Positions 1-8,120 of a stretch of DNA of 64,000 nt are shown here, one piece after another. The DNA lies in the NCBI RefSeq assembly GCF_000283655.1, contig NC_016624.1:310001-374000 (forward strand), in the 5' to 3' direction. Both the position numbers and the translations under genes were made by a program. Position 1 is the stretch's first letter. Each line of letters starts with the position of its first letter. The DNA comes from Azospirillum lipoferum 4B (GTDB lineage: Bacteria > Pseudomonadota > Alphaproteobacteria > Azospirillales > Azospirillaceae). Below the pieces are notes generated by a model. That model was given only the letters and a program-made list of their open reading frames with translations. It had not been told where the DNA came from and searched no databases.

Positions 1-2037
1 CGGCAGGCTGAATTCCGGCCGCTCCCCGCCCTGGACATACAGATCCGTGTCGTTCTGGCGCGGCACCATCTGCGAGACGAAGGCGAGATAGGCCGGCGTG
101 GTGAAGGCGATCTGGCGCTGCGGATCCACCGCGACGCCGCCCCAGTTGAAGACGCCGAAATTGCCGGGATAGACCAGCGACCCCTGCAGCGACGGCGGCG
201 TATAGCGCCCCTCGTACCGCAGCCGCTTCAAGGCGATGCGGCAGGCGAGCTGGTCGAACATCGTCGCCCCCCACATGTCCGCTCCGCCCAGCGGCGGCGG
301 GTCGAAGGACAGGGCTGAAACCGGCTGGGTCGGGGCGGTGTGGTCGCCCTCCACGGCACCCTGCGGCGCCGGCTTTTCGGTCACCGGCAACACCGGCTGG
401 CCGGTGCGGCGGTCGAGCACGAACAGCTCGCCCTGCTTGGTCGGCTGGACCAGGGCCGGCACGGTCTGTCCGTCGATCGTCAGGTCGATCAGGCTGGGCT
501 GGGCGGGCACGTCATAGTCCCACAGATCGTGATGCACGGTCTGGAAGACCCAGCGCACCTGCCCCGTCGCCAGATCGAGCGCCACGACGGAGGAGGAGAA
601 TCGCTCCACCTCCGGGCTGCGGTTGCCGCCGAACTGGTCGGGCGGCTGGTTGCCCAGCGGCACATAGACCATGCCCAGCGCCTCGTCCACGCTGGAGATC
701 GACCAGCTGTTGGGCGAATTGGCGGTGTAGGTCTGCCCCTCCGCAATCGGGGCGGTCCGGTCGGGCCTGGCCGAATCCCAGTTCCACACCAGATGGCCGT
801 CATTCACGTCGAAGGCACGGATGACGCCCGACTGCTCCTTGGTCGAGACATTGTCCAGCACCGTGCCGCCGACGATGATCAGATCGGCCGTCACCACCGG
901 CGGCGAGGTCGAGTAATAGGCACCGGGCTTCACATTCGGCATGTTGGCCCACAGGTTGATCTCACCGTTCTGCCCGAAGCCGCTGCAGACCGACCCGTCC
1001 TCCGGGTTCAGCGCCACCAGACGGCCGTCGGCGGTCGGCATGAACAGCTTAGACGCGCAGTTGCCAGCGCCAACCGGCGTGGTGCCCGTGGCAGGGCTGG
1101 CAGGCTCGGTCTGCGGCGCCGCCGGACCGGGCGACGCGGCGACCGAGCGCGAGGCCGGATGGTAGGACAGGCCGCGGCAGGTCAGATGCTGCAGCGCAAG
1201 GTTGCGCGGATTGATCTCCAGATCACGGCGCCAGACCTCCTTGCCCGTGGTTGCGTCCAGCGCGATGACGAGCTGGTGCGGGGAGCACAGGAACAGGCGG
1301 TTGCCGATCTTCAGCGGCGTCACCTCGAAGGTGGTTTCCTTCGGATCGCCGGGCCGGCCGCGATGGTCGCCGGTGTGATAGGTCCAGGCGACCTCCAGCC
1401 TGTCGGCATTCTCCGGGGTGATGCCGGTCAGCGGCGAATAGCGCTGGCCGTAGCCGGTGCGGCCATAGGCATGCCATTCCCCGTCCGGAATCGTCGGGCC
1501 GGAGCCGTCACCCGGAGTTCCGGCCGATGCGGTCTGCTGCCGCGCCGGAACGGTTCCGTCGATGCGGTGCGGGTCGGTGAACCAGGATGCGACGGCCACC
1601 ACCAGAACGATCGCCAGCGAGGCGGTCAGCGGAATGCCGGCGCCGCGGAAGGCTCCCACCGGGTAGGCGCCGGGTGCCGGCACACCGGCCATCGGCTGCC
1701 GTTCGCCCAGGCGGCGGGTGATCCAGGGCATCAGCAGCAGGAACCCGACCACCGCGATGATGTCGCCGCGCGCCGCCAGCGGCCACCAGTCCAGCCCCGC
1801 TTCCCACAAGGCCCAGACCAGCGTGCCGATCACCAGCAGCGCGTAGACCGTCAACGCCGCGGGCGACCGCTTCACCAGCAGAAGGGCGGTGGCCAGGAAC
1901 AGGATGCCCGCGACGGCATAGTACCAGGACCCACCCAGCAAGATCAGCCAAAGGCCACCGAACAGCGACCCCAGTCCCAATATTGCCAGCAGAATTGTCA
2001 TCGCCCACAGGGCGACGCTTCGCTCGGATTTTTTCAT
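1..2037 (-). CDS. gcd: Membrane-bound PQQ-dependent (quinoprotein) glucose dehydrogenase, C-terminus cut by the window
   Basis: Oxidises aldoses such as glucose to the lactone in the periplasm and passes electrons to ubiquinone. The visible 679 codons start at ATG 2037, six bases after a GAGGA ribosome site. The first ~135 residues hold four to five hydrophobic membrane segments (AMTILLAILGLGSLFGGLW onward), as in Gcd and quinate dehydrogenases. A periplasmic beta-propeller follows, beginning WHAYGRTGYGQRYSPL, with propeller motifs such as ALDATTGKEVW and ALDLATGQVRWVFQT. Full-length relatives have about 790 residues, so roughly 110 C-terminal residues lie before position 1. A quinate/shikimate or other polyol substrate cannot be excluded from sequence alone. 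No PQQ biosynthesis genes are in the window. Confidence 0.88.
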   Translation of the reverse strand, partial: MKKSERSVALWAMTILLAILGLGSLFGGLWLILLGGSWYYAVAGILFLATALLLVKRSPAALTVYALLVIGTLVWALWEAGLDWWPLAARGDIIAVVGFLLLMPWITRRLGERQPMAGVPAPGAYPVGAFRGAGIPLTASLAIVLVVAVASWFTDPHRIDGTVPARQQTASAGTPGDGSGPTIPDGEWHAYGRTGYGQRYSPLTGITPENADRLEVAWTYHTGDHRGRPGDPKETTFEVTPLKIGNRLFLCSPHQLVIALDATTGKEVWRRDLEINPRNLALQHLTCRGLSYHPASRSVAASPGPAAPQTEPASPATGTTPVGAGNCASKLFMPTADGRLVALNPEDGSVCSGFGQNGEINLWANMPNVKPGAYYSTSPPVVTADLIIVGGTVLDNVSTKEQSGVIRAFDVNDGHLVWNWDSARPDRTAPIAEGQTYTANSPNSWSISSVDEALGMVYVPLGNQPPDQFGGNRSPEVERFSSSVVALDLATGQVRWVFQTVHHDLWDYDVPAQPSLIDLTIDGQTVPALVQPTKQGELFVLDRRTGQPVLPVTEKPAPQGAVEGDHTAPTQPVSALSFDPPPLGGADMWGATMFDQLACRIALKRLRYEGRYTPPSLQGSLVYPGNFGVFNWGGVAVDPQRQIAFTTPAYLAFVSQMVPRQNDTDLYVQGGERPEFSLP

Positions 2038-2154
2038 GGCACGTCCTCAACCAAACCCGTTTCCGTTTCCAACGAACGGGGACGGGGTTGGTTGCGGAGC
2101 TCTTGAGCGATGGACGCCTTTCGCTGCGCATCGCTGCCCATCCGGCGAAGCTTC

Positions 2155-2180
2155 GGAACGCGGACCGCGCCACTTTTGTT
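2155..2180 (+). promoter_or_regulatory. Candidate EcfG/RpoE2-type stress promoter of the BON gene
   Basis: GGAAC at 2155-2159, a 17-nt spacer, then TGTT at 2177-2180. This fits the alphaproteobacterial general-stress consensus (GGAAC, 16-17 nt, CGTT) with one mismatch in the -10 box. It lies 40 nt before the start codon at 2221. The same motif at similar distance precedes several genes at 32-36 kb. Confidence 0.55.
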
Positions 2181-2220
2181 GAACGGCGGAAGATACCGGA
2201 GTTTTTAGATGGAGGCCGCC

Positions 2221-2760
2221 ATGCGCATGCACCGCCATCCCTGGAGCGAGGAGTTCGCCAAGATGAGCCCGGAGGCGCGTTACCGCGGCGTCGGCCCGCG
2301 CAATTACCGCCGCTCCGACGAACGCATCCTGGAAGACATCAACGAGCGCCTGACCGACGATCACCACATCGACGCCTCCGATGTCGGGGTGACGGTGGAA
2401 GGCGGTGAGGTGACGCTGTCCGGCACCGTCGCCGACCGCGCCGCCCGCCGCCGGGCGGAAGACATCGCGGAAAGCGTGTCGGGCGTCGGCCATGTGCAGA
2501 ACGACCTGCGCGTCGCCGGCCGGACCGCGACGGATCGGAACGCGGCCGTCGGCGTCGGCGTCGGCGTCGGCGAGCGGGTGGAGCCGGCCGCCCCGCAGGG
2601 CGAGGGCAGCGTCACCGGCCCCGGCGCCCCGGCGCGGGACGCCATGGTGGCGGCGCTCGACAACAGTTCCATGGTGCTGGGCAAGCAGCCGCTGCCGGAG
2701 GACGACACCCAGCGCCGCAACGACGCCATGGCCGGCACCGCCGGACGGGACCGCCGCTGA
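2221..2760 (+). CDS. BON-domain protein
   Basis: A 179-residue protein with one BON domain (about residues 25-95: DERILEDINERL, then VEGGEVTLSGTVADRAARRR and AEDIAESVSGVGHVQNDL). BON domains occur in OsmY- and secretin-type proteins and are thought to bind phospholipid or membrane surfaces. No signal peptide is evident; the N-terminus (MRMHRHPWSEEFAKM) is hydrophilic, so it is probably cytoplasmic or peripheral. A low-complexity stretch of alternating Gly and Val follows the domain. ATG 2221 is preferred to the in-frame ATG 2209 because GGAGG at 2211-2215 is correctly spaced only for the former. An EcfG-like promoter upstream suggests stress induction. Confidence 0.82.
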   Translation: MRMHRHPWSEEFAKMSPEARYRGVGPRNYRRSDERILEDINERLTDDHHIDASDVGVTVEGGEVTLSGTVADRAARRRAEDIAESVSGVGHVQNDLRVAGRTATDRNAAVGVGVGVGERVEPAAPQGEGSVTGPGAPARDAMVAALDNSSMVLGKQPLPEDDTQRRNDAMAGTAGRDRR

Positions 2761-2939
2761 GTCATGATCGGATCGGGGAGGGCGGTTCCGCCCCCCTGCA
2801 CCGGATGCGCTGCTGCCCTGCGCGGGCATCCGGAGGACCTGAGAGGGTGCTTAACCCTCGGTTAACCGGCGGGGATCATTGTCCCGCGGCAAATCGAGTA
2901 TCCCCTCTCAAGCCTTCCTGAAACAGAGCATCTGCCATC

Positions 2940-3149
2940 ATGGGCAACAAGACCATCAAGCTTTCCGACAAGGGCGGTTACCGCGACGTCGCCCTGGAAC
3001 AACTGCCGCGCAACGTCCGCGCCGCGGTGACCGACCTGTCGACCAAGAATCCGGTCGCCGACATCATCGTCGACCAGTCCGGCATGCTGTACCGCATCCA
3101 CCTGTCGGCGCCGGCTAACATGTATGTGGATGTGCTGGCCGTCGCCTGA
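2940..3149 (+). CDS. Small conserved-looking protein, unknown function
   Basis: A 69-residue protein starting MGNKTIKLSDKGGYRDVALE. No family is recognised. The composition is soluble and mixed, with two predicted short beta-like stretches near the end (ADIIVDQSGMLYRIHL and MYVDVLAVA). Codon use has the strong G/C third-position bias of the neighbouring genes, which supports real coding. The ribosome site is weak. It is convergent with the regulator-like gene at 3203-3502, with a hairpin between them. Confidence 0.6.
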   Translation: MGNKTIKLSDKGGYRDVALEQLPRNVRAAVTDLSTKNPVADIIVDQSGMLYRIHLSAPANMYVDVLAVA

Positions 3150-3187
3150 GGCGCCGCCGCAATCCAGTTTTTCGGCCAATCGGTCCG

Positions 3188-3220
3188 GAAGGGCGGTTGC
3201 AGCTATTGCAGCCGCCCTTC
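3188..3220. terminator. Candidate bidirectional terminator hairpin
   Basis: GAAGGGCGGTTGC at 3188-3200 pairs with GCAGCCGCCCTTC at 3208-3220 (13 bp with one G-U pair, 7-nt loop). It lies between two convergent genes, and the stop codon of the minus-strand gene (3203-3205) sits in the loop. There is no long T tract. Confidence 0.55.
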
Positions 3221-3502
3221 GTCGTTCCGGCCCTCCAGACGGGCCAGCGCCCGGTTCAGCAGCCGGGGCGGCAGCATGGCCACCGCACCGTCGCGCACCG
3301 CGCGCACATCCTCCGGATCGAGGCCGGTGACGGCGGCCAGCTGCCGGTCGTCCAGCCCGCGGTCTTCCGCCAGCAGCGTGATCCATCCCGCCAGGGTGCG
3401 GGCCTGGGCCAGCCCGGCCCGGTCGTTGAACCACAGGCCGCCGCCTGGGCGGCCAATCGGCGTTGCGTTTTCGAAAGGCATATCGGGATCGAACGACGTC
3501 AT
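3203..3502 (-). CDS. Small helix-turn-helix (XRE-like) protein, putative regulator
   Basis: A 99-residue protein starting MTSFDPDMPFENATPIGRP. The segment from about residue 48 (LDDRQLAAVTGLDPEDVRAV) reads as an XRE/HigA-type helix-turn-helix, preceded by a helix (RTLAGWITLLAEDRG). The size and layout resemble HTH_37-type antitoxin or phage-like regulators, but no toxin gene is adjacent. ATG 3502 is chosen because GGGGAGG lies just upstream. Further upstream the same frame stays open to 3877 but has no ribosome site. Family assignment is by eye and only moderately secure. Confidence 0.6.
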   Translation of the reverse strand: MTSFDPDMPFENATPIGRPGGGLWFNDRAGLAQARTLAGWITLLAEDRGLDDRQLAAVTGLDPEDVRAVRDGAVAMLPPRLLNRALARLEGRNDEGRLQ

Positions 3503-3818
3503 GGACGCACCTCCCCTCAGCAGTTTCTTTCGCAGTCGCAGCAAATGATACCGCTCTGCAGCGGATTTTGTTTCCCTACATTTATGAATTCTGCCGGTCA
3601 CTTCCAGAGGGAGGTAGACAGTATTCGGCACTACCAACGCTCTTTTTCCTGTCTTTTTGCGCTGCGTCATGACCGGAAGGCGGTGGCGGGGCGCCTTTCC
3701 GGGATTCTTTGAAACTGTCTTCACGGGCCGGGGGCTAGGGCGGGGTGGCGGCTTCGGCGTATAACCGGTGCCATCGTCCCGAATCCTCGTCCCGAACCCT
3801 CTGAAGTCCGGAAACCCG
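3503..3818. other. Intergenic region between divergent genes
   Basis: 316 nt, markedly less GC-rich than the surroundings between about 3540 and 3670 (tracts such as TTTTGTTTCCCTACATTTATG). It probably holds the promoters of the small regulator (minus) and of the amidohydrolase pair (plus). No RNA gene or repeat was recognised. Confidence 0.5.
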
Positions 3819-5081
3819 ATGCCCGTCTCCCCGTCCTCCCAGTCGCCGCTGTCCGGGCCGGCCCTTCTCGAGCGCATCGACGCGCTGGCGGCGATCAGCG
3901 CGGAGGAGGGGCGCCTGTCGCGCCTCTACCTGACGCCGGAACACCGCCGCGCCAACGACCTCGTCGCGCAGTGGATGCGCGCCGCCGGGATGGCCGTGCG
4001 GGAGGATGCCGTCGGCAACATCATCGGCCGCTACGAGGGCGACCGGCCGGGCCTGCCGGCGCTGCTGATCGGCTCACACCTCGACACCGTGCGCGATGCC
4101 GGGCGCTATGACGGCATGCTGGGCGTGCTGAGCGGCATCGCCGTGGTGGCGGACCTGAACGCCCGCGGCCGCCGCCTGCCCTTCGCCGTCGAGGTGATCG
4201 GCTTCGGCGACGAGGAGGGCACGCGCTTCCAGTCCACCCTGATCGGCAGCCGCGCCATCGCCGGCACCTTCGACCCGGCGGTGCTGGAGACTCGCGACGC
4301 CGCCGGCACGCGGCTGGCCGATGCGATGACCGCCTTCGGGCTCGATCCCGCCGCCTGGGCCACCGCCGCCTATGAGCCGCAAGCCGTCCTGGCCTATGTG
4401 GAACTGCACATCGAACAGGGGCCGGTGCTGGAGGCTCTGGGCCGGCCGGTCGGCGTCGTCACCGCCATTGCCGGCGCCACCCGGCTGGCGGTGACGGTGG
4501 AGGGGATGGCCGGCCATGCCGGCACCGTGCCGATGACCCTGCGCCGCGATGCGCTGGCGGCTTCGGCCGAGATGATCCTGGCGGTGGAACAGCTCTGCTC
4601 GGGACAGGAGCGGCTGGTCGGCACCGTCGGCCGGATCGAGGCGTCGCCCGGCGCCACCAACGTCATCCCCGGCAAGGTCCGCTTCACCATCGACCTGCGT
4701 GCCGACCGCGATCCGCTGCGGCTGGAGCGGGTCGGCGCCGTCCGCGCCCGGCTGGAGTCCATCGCCGATGCCCGCGGCGTCGCCATCGGCTTCGAAACCC
4801 TGCATGAAAGCCCGGCCGTCGCCTGCCATCCGGCCCTGATGGCGCAATTCGCCGCCGCAGCCACCGCCGAAGGGCTGGATGCGCCGGAGCTGCCGAGCGG
4901 CGCCGGCCACGACGCCATGGCGGTGGCGGCGCTGACCGACATCGCCATGCTGTTCGTGCGCTGCGAGCGCGGCATTTCGCACAACCCGGCCGAACGGATC
5001 ACCGCCGCCGATGCCGAGGCGGGAGCCCGCGTGCTCGCCCGCTTCGTCGAAAACTTCCAGCCCGCAATCTCCCTTCCGTGA
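3819..5081 (+). CDS. Allantoate amidohydrolase / N-carbamoyl-amino-acid hydrolase (M20 family)
   Basis: A 420-residue binuclear-metal amidohydrolase of the AllC/HyuC/beta-ureidopropionase group. It hydrolyses an N-carbamoyl or ureido group, releasing ammonia and CO2, in purine (allantoate), hydantoin or pyrimidine breakdown. Family signatures are GSHLDTVRDAGRYDGMLGVL, GFGDEEGTRF, ELHIEQGPVLE (metal ligands and catalytic Glu), GHAGTVPM in the dimerisation domain, and SGAGHDAM near the C-terminus. ATG 3819 begins MPVSPSSQSP; the frame is open to 3768 without a better site. The next gene starts 13 nt downstream and is another M20 enzyme, so the two probably form a nitrogen-scavenging operon. Allantoate versus N-carbamoyl-amino-acid specificity cannot be decided here. 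Confidence 0.85.
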   Translation: MPVSPSSQSPLSGPALLERIDALAAISAEEGRLSRLYLTPEHRRANDLVAQWMRAAGMAVREDAVGNIIGRYEGDRPGLPALLIGSHLDTVRDAGRYDGMLGVLSGIAVVADLNARGRRLPFAVEVIGFGDEEGTRFQSTLIGSRAIAGTFDPAVLETRDAAGTRLADAMTAFGLDPAAWATAAYEPQAVLAYVELHIEQGPVLEALGRPVGVVTAIAGATRLAVTVEGMAGHAGTVPMTLRRDALAASAEMILAVEQLCSGQERLVGTVGRIEASPGATNVIPGKVRFTIDLRADRDPLRLERVGAVRARLESIADARGVAIGFETLHESPAVACHPALMAQFAAAATAEGLDAPELPSGAGHDAMAVAALTDIAMLFVRCERGISHNPAERITAADAEAGARVLARFVENFQPAISLP

Positions 5082-5094
5082 CGGACCGCCTGCC

Positions 5095-6333
5095 ATGACC
5101 GACCTGCCCCCCTCCCTCGCCGCCACTCTCGATGAGGCGGTGAATGCCCGCTTCGACGAGGAGGTCCGTTTCCTGGCGGAGCTGGTGAAAGTGCCGTCCG
5201 ACAACCCGCCCGGCGACTGCGCCCCCCACGCCGTCCGCGCCGCAGACTTGCTGGAGGCGATGGGCTTCACGGTCGAACGCCATCCGGTGCCGGCCGATCT
5301 GGTGCGGGCCAACGGCATGATCAGCGCCACCAATCTGGTGATCCGCCACCGCTTCGGCGAAGGCCCGACCGTGGCCCTGAACGCCCATGGCGATGTGGTT
5401 CCGCCCGGCGAGGGCTGGTCGAGCGATCCCTATGGCGCAGAAATCCGTGACGGCGTGATGTATGGCCGCGGCGTGGCGGTGTCGAAGTCGGATTTCGCCA
5501 CCTACGCCTTCGCGCTGCAGGCGCTGATGGCCTCGAAGGCCCCGCTGAAGGGGACGGTCGAACTGCACCTGACCTATGACGAGGAGGCCGGCGGCGAGAT
5601 CGGGCCGAAATGGCTGCTCGACCAGGGCATTTCCAAGCCGGACTATGCGGTGTCGGCCAGCTTCGCCTATTCGGTGGTGACCGGCCACAACGGTTGCCTG
5701 CATCTGGAGGTGCAGGTCGACGGCAAGTCCGCCCATGCCGCCCGTCCCGACACCGGCCATGACGCGCTGGAGGCGGCGACCGGCATCCTGGCGGCTCTCT
5801 ACGCCCACCGGCCGGAACTGGCGACGCGCCGCTCCAGCGTGACCGGCATCTCTCATCCGTCGCTGACCGTCGGGCTGATCCAGGGCGGCATCAACACCAA
5901 CGTGGTGCCGGACCGCGTCACCTTCCGCCTCGACCGCCGCATGATCCCGGAGGAGAACCCGGCGGAGGTCGAGGCCGAACTGCGCGCCCTGATCGAGCAG
6001 GCCGCCGCAGGCCGCGAGGGCATCCGCGTCACCATCCGCCGCATCCTGCTGGCCCGGCCCTTCCGCTCGGTCGGCGACGCGCCGCGGCTGGCCGCGCTGT
6101 TCGCGGCCCATGCGCAGGAGGTGCTGGGCGTTCCGGTCGGCCAGAACGGCATCCCGCTCTACACCGACGCCCGCCATTATTCGGAGGCCGGCATCCCCAC
6201 CATCCTCTACGGCGCCGGCCCGCGCGACCTGCTGGAAGCCAACGGCCACCGTGCCGACGAGAAGCTGGTGCTGGAGGATCTGCGCAAGGCGACCCAGGTG
6301 GTGGCGCGGTCGCTGGCGGAACTGCTGGGGTAA
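5095..6333 (+). CDS. M20 family peptidase/deacylase (ArgE/DapE-like)
   Basis: A 412-residue zinc-dependent amidohydrolase of the acetylornithine deacetylase/succinyl-diaminopimelate desuccinylase group. Metal-site motifs are NAHGDVVPPGEGW, YGRGVAVSKSD and TYDEEAGGEIGPKWLL. The lid/dimer domain carries GKSAHAARPDTG, and PLYTDARHYSEAGIP supplies a C-terminal ligand region. It begins 13 nt after the upstream allantoate-type hydrolase and is likely co-transcribed with it, so an acyl- or carbamoyl-amino-acid intermediate is a better guess than lysine or arginine biosynthesis. The exact substrate is unknown. It ends 11 nt from the convergent minus-strand operon. Confidence 0.78.
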   Translation: MTDLPPSLAATLDEAVNARFDEEVRFLAELVKVPSDNPPGDCAPHAVRAADLLEAMGFTVERHPVPADLVRANGMISATNLVIRHRFGEGPTVALNAHGDVVPPGEGWSSDPYGAEIRDGVMYGRGVAVSKSDFATYAFALQALMASKAPLKGTVELHLTYDEEAGGEIGPKWLLDQGISKPDYAVSASFAYSVVTGHNGCLHLEVQVDGKSAHAARPDTGHDALEAATGILAALYAHRPELATRRSSVTGISHPSLTVGLIQGGINTNVVPDRVTFRLDRRMIPEENPAEVEAELRALIEQAAAGREGIRVTIRRILLARPFRSVGDAPRLAALFAAHAQEVLGVPVGQNGIPLYTDARHYSEAGIPTILYGAGPRDLLEANGHRADEKLVLEDLRKATQVVARSLAELLG

Positions 6334-6344
6334 GCGCCGCCCTC

Positions 6345-8120
6345 CTACCCCACCCGCTCCCCCGACGGCAGCCCGAGGTCCCAATCGGCCAAGCCGGAGG
6401 CGGCCGGATCGGTGGCGGCGGTGTCCAGCGCGGCCAGATGGCGGTCGATCAGCACATTCAGCCGGTCGCGCGCCTCCCACACCGTCAGGCTGTGGTCGGC
6501 GCGGTCGAGATAGACCAGCTCGATGCCGGTCAGGCCGTCCAGCGCGCGTCCGCCTTCGCCCAGATGCAGATAGAACTCGGCCAAGGTCATGTCGCCACTG
6601 CTGTAGACCAGCAGAACCCGGCGCCCTTCCGCGGACAGGCGGCGGAACATGCGCAGCGCGTGGCGGGTCAGGCCGGTGCGGATCAGCACCTTGCGGACGA
6701 AGCGGCCGGCCAGCCGCTTGGTCAGCCCCATCACTCGGGCGCGGTTGCGGAAGCTGGCGCGCAGACGGGCCGGCTTCAGCGCCTCCAGCAGATATTCGGT
6801 GGTGGAGCGGAAGGCGACCGTCCGCATCAGCTCCGAGACGGCGGTGCCGTCGCCCAGCTCGAACCGTCCGGGATTGAGCGCGACCTGCCCGACCACCCGG
6901 TTGTCGCCCAAACCGGCATGCAGGGCGGGCGTCCCGCCGGCACACAGGCCGACGACGACGACCCGCGCGTGCCCCTGGGCTTCGAGCCAGTCCAGGGCCG
7001 CCCGCACGTCGCCGATGCCATCCCGGTGGTAGAGCAGGTTGTCGGCAACGCCCGGCCGGCCGGGGCTGTCGCCGATCCCGGCGGCGTCGATCCTGAGCGA
7101 GCAGTAGCCGCGCGCCGCCAGACGGCGGGCCTGCACCACGGTGGCGCGACCGGACCCGACATGGTGGGTGGCGCCGCTGTTCAGGAACAGGATGGCCGGC
7201 CGGCTGCCGGCCGGGTCGGCCAGGACCGGCGTGCAATAGATGCCGAACAGCTCCGGGCCCTTGCCGAAGAAGACCGGACGCTCCACCGCGGTCGTGGTCA
7301 TCAGCCCGGCCGGGCGGTCCGGCGGCGGGGTCGCACCCGTGGCGACCGGCCCGGCGGCGATCCAGCGCAGGACCGGGTCGAACGCCGTGGCGGCCTGGGC
7401 GCGCTGCGGCTGCTGGACCATCTCCAACATGCCGCTGATGCCCATCGGCTCCGCCACCGCGCCCATCGCGCGCCAGCGGGCCGCCAGCTTCACCGGCGTC
7501 TTCGCATCCGGCCGGTCGGCGATCAGGATGCGTGGAGCCGGCAGCTTCGGCTGGTCGCAGGGGGCAAGGCCGCTCAGCGCCAGCGCGGTCTCCGGCGTCA
7601 GCGGCATGCCGATCACGTTCAGCCAGGACGCGCGCTCCGGCGGTTCCGGGTTGCAGACCGGGCGCAGCACCATGGTGGCCAGCGTCTGCAGTTCCCGCAC
7701 CGCCTTGCGGCCGGAGGTGATCGGCGCCAGCAGCACCAGCGCATCCACCCCCTGCCCGTCCTCGGCCAATTCCAGCGCCGCCGCGGTGGCGAGAAGCGAG
7801 CCCAGGCGGAAGCCGACGAGAACCAGTTCGGTGACGCCGGTGTCCTCGCGCAGGCGGCGCACCGCCGCCTTGACGCCGTCCAGCCACGCACGCACCCGGT
7901 CCGGCTCGCTGTCGTCCCCGGCGGAATCGCCGGAACCCGGATAGTCGAACCGCAAGGTCGGCAGCCCGGCGGTGGCCAACCTCTCCGCGAAGGTCTTCCA
8001 GGCGCGGTGTGCGCAGAGTTCCTCATGCCCGTAGGGACCGCACAGCACCACCCCGCGCAGCCCCGGTGCCGGGTGCAGCCATCCGAAACACCCCTCGAAC
8101 ACCATCGGTGTCGGCTTCAT
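6345..8120 (-). CDS. Tandem alpha/beta hydrolase protein with unusual nucleophile elbows
   Basis: 591 residues containing two consecutive alpha/beta-hydrolase folds. Domain 1 (about 1-260) has GCFGWLHPA, the LRFDYPGSGDS strand-turn, and the elbow G-F-R-L-G at 103-107, with Arg105 where the nucleophile Ser should be. Domain 2 (about 280-560) has LRIDAAGIGDSPG and the elbow G-L-C-A-G at 391-395, with Cys393 as potential nucleophile and a late His in DRADHSL. The layout resembles the paired hydrolases associated with exosortase systems, and domain 2 could be a thioesterase or acyltransferase. It is the last gene of the carrier-protein operon; its ATG overlaps the stop of the GH2-like gene (ATGA). 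A role in releasing or transferring a carrier-bound product is inference. Confidence 0.72.
   Translation of the reverse strand: MKPTPMVFEGCFGWLHPAPGLRGVVLCGPYGHEELCAHRAWKTFAERLATAGLPTLRFDYPGSGDSAGDDSEPDRVRAWLDGVKAAVRRLREDTGVTELVLVGFRLGSLLATAAALELAEDGQGVDALVLLAPITSGRKAVRELQTLATMVLRPVCNPEPPERASWLNVIGMPLTPETALALSGLAPCDQPKLPAPRILIADRPDAKTPVKLAARWRAMGAVAEPMGISGMLEMVQQPQRAQAATAFDPVLRWIAAGPVATGATPPPDRPAGLMTTTAVERPVFFGKGPELFGIYCTPVLADPAGSRPAILFLNSGATHHVGSGRATVVQARRLAARGYCSLRIDAAGIGDSPGRPGVADNLLYHRDGIGDVRAALDWLEAQGHARVVVVGLCAGGTPALHAGLGDNRVVGQVALNPGRFELGDGTAVSELMRTVAFRSTTEYLLEALKPARLRASFRNRARVMGLTKRLAGRFVRKVLIRTGLTRHALRMFRRLSAEGRRVLLVYSSGDMTLAEFYLHLGEGGRALDGLTGIELVYLDRADHSLTVWEARDRLNVLIDRHLAALDTAATDPAASGLADWDLGLPSGERVG

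Noticed and set aside
4999-7887. Minus-strand frame of 962 codons crossing two genes
   Set aside because: It overlaps both M20 genes and the tandem hydrolase in a non-coding frame and contains no recognisable motif.
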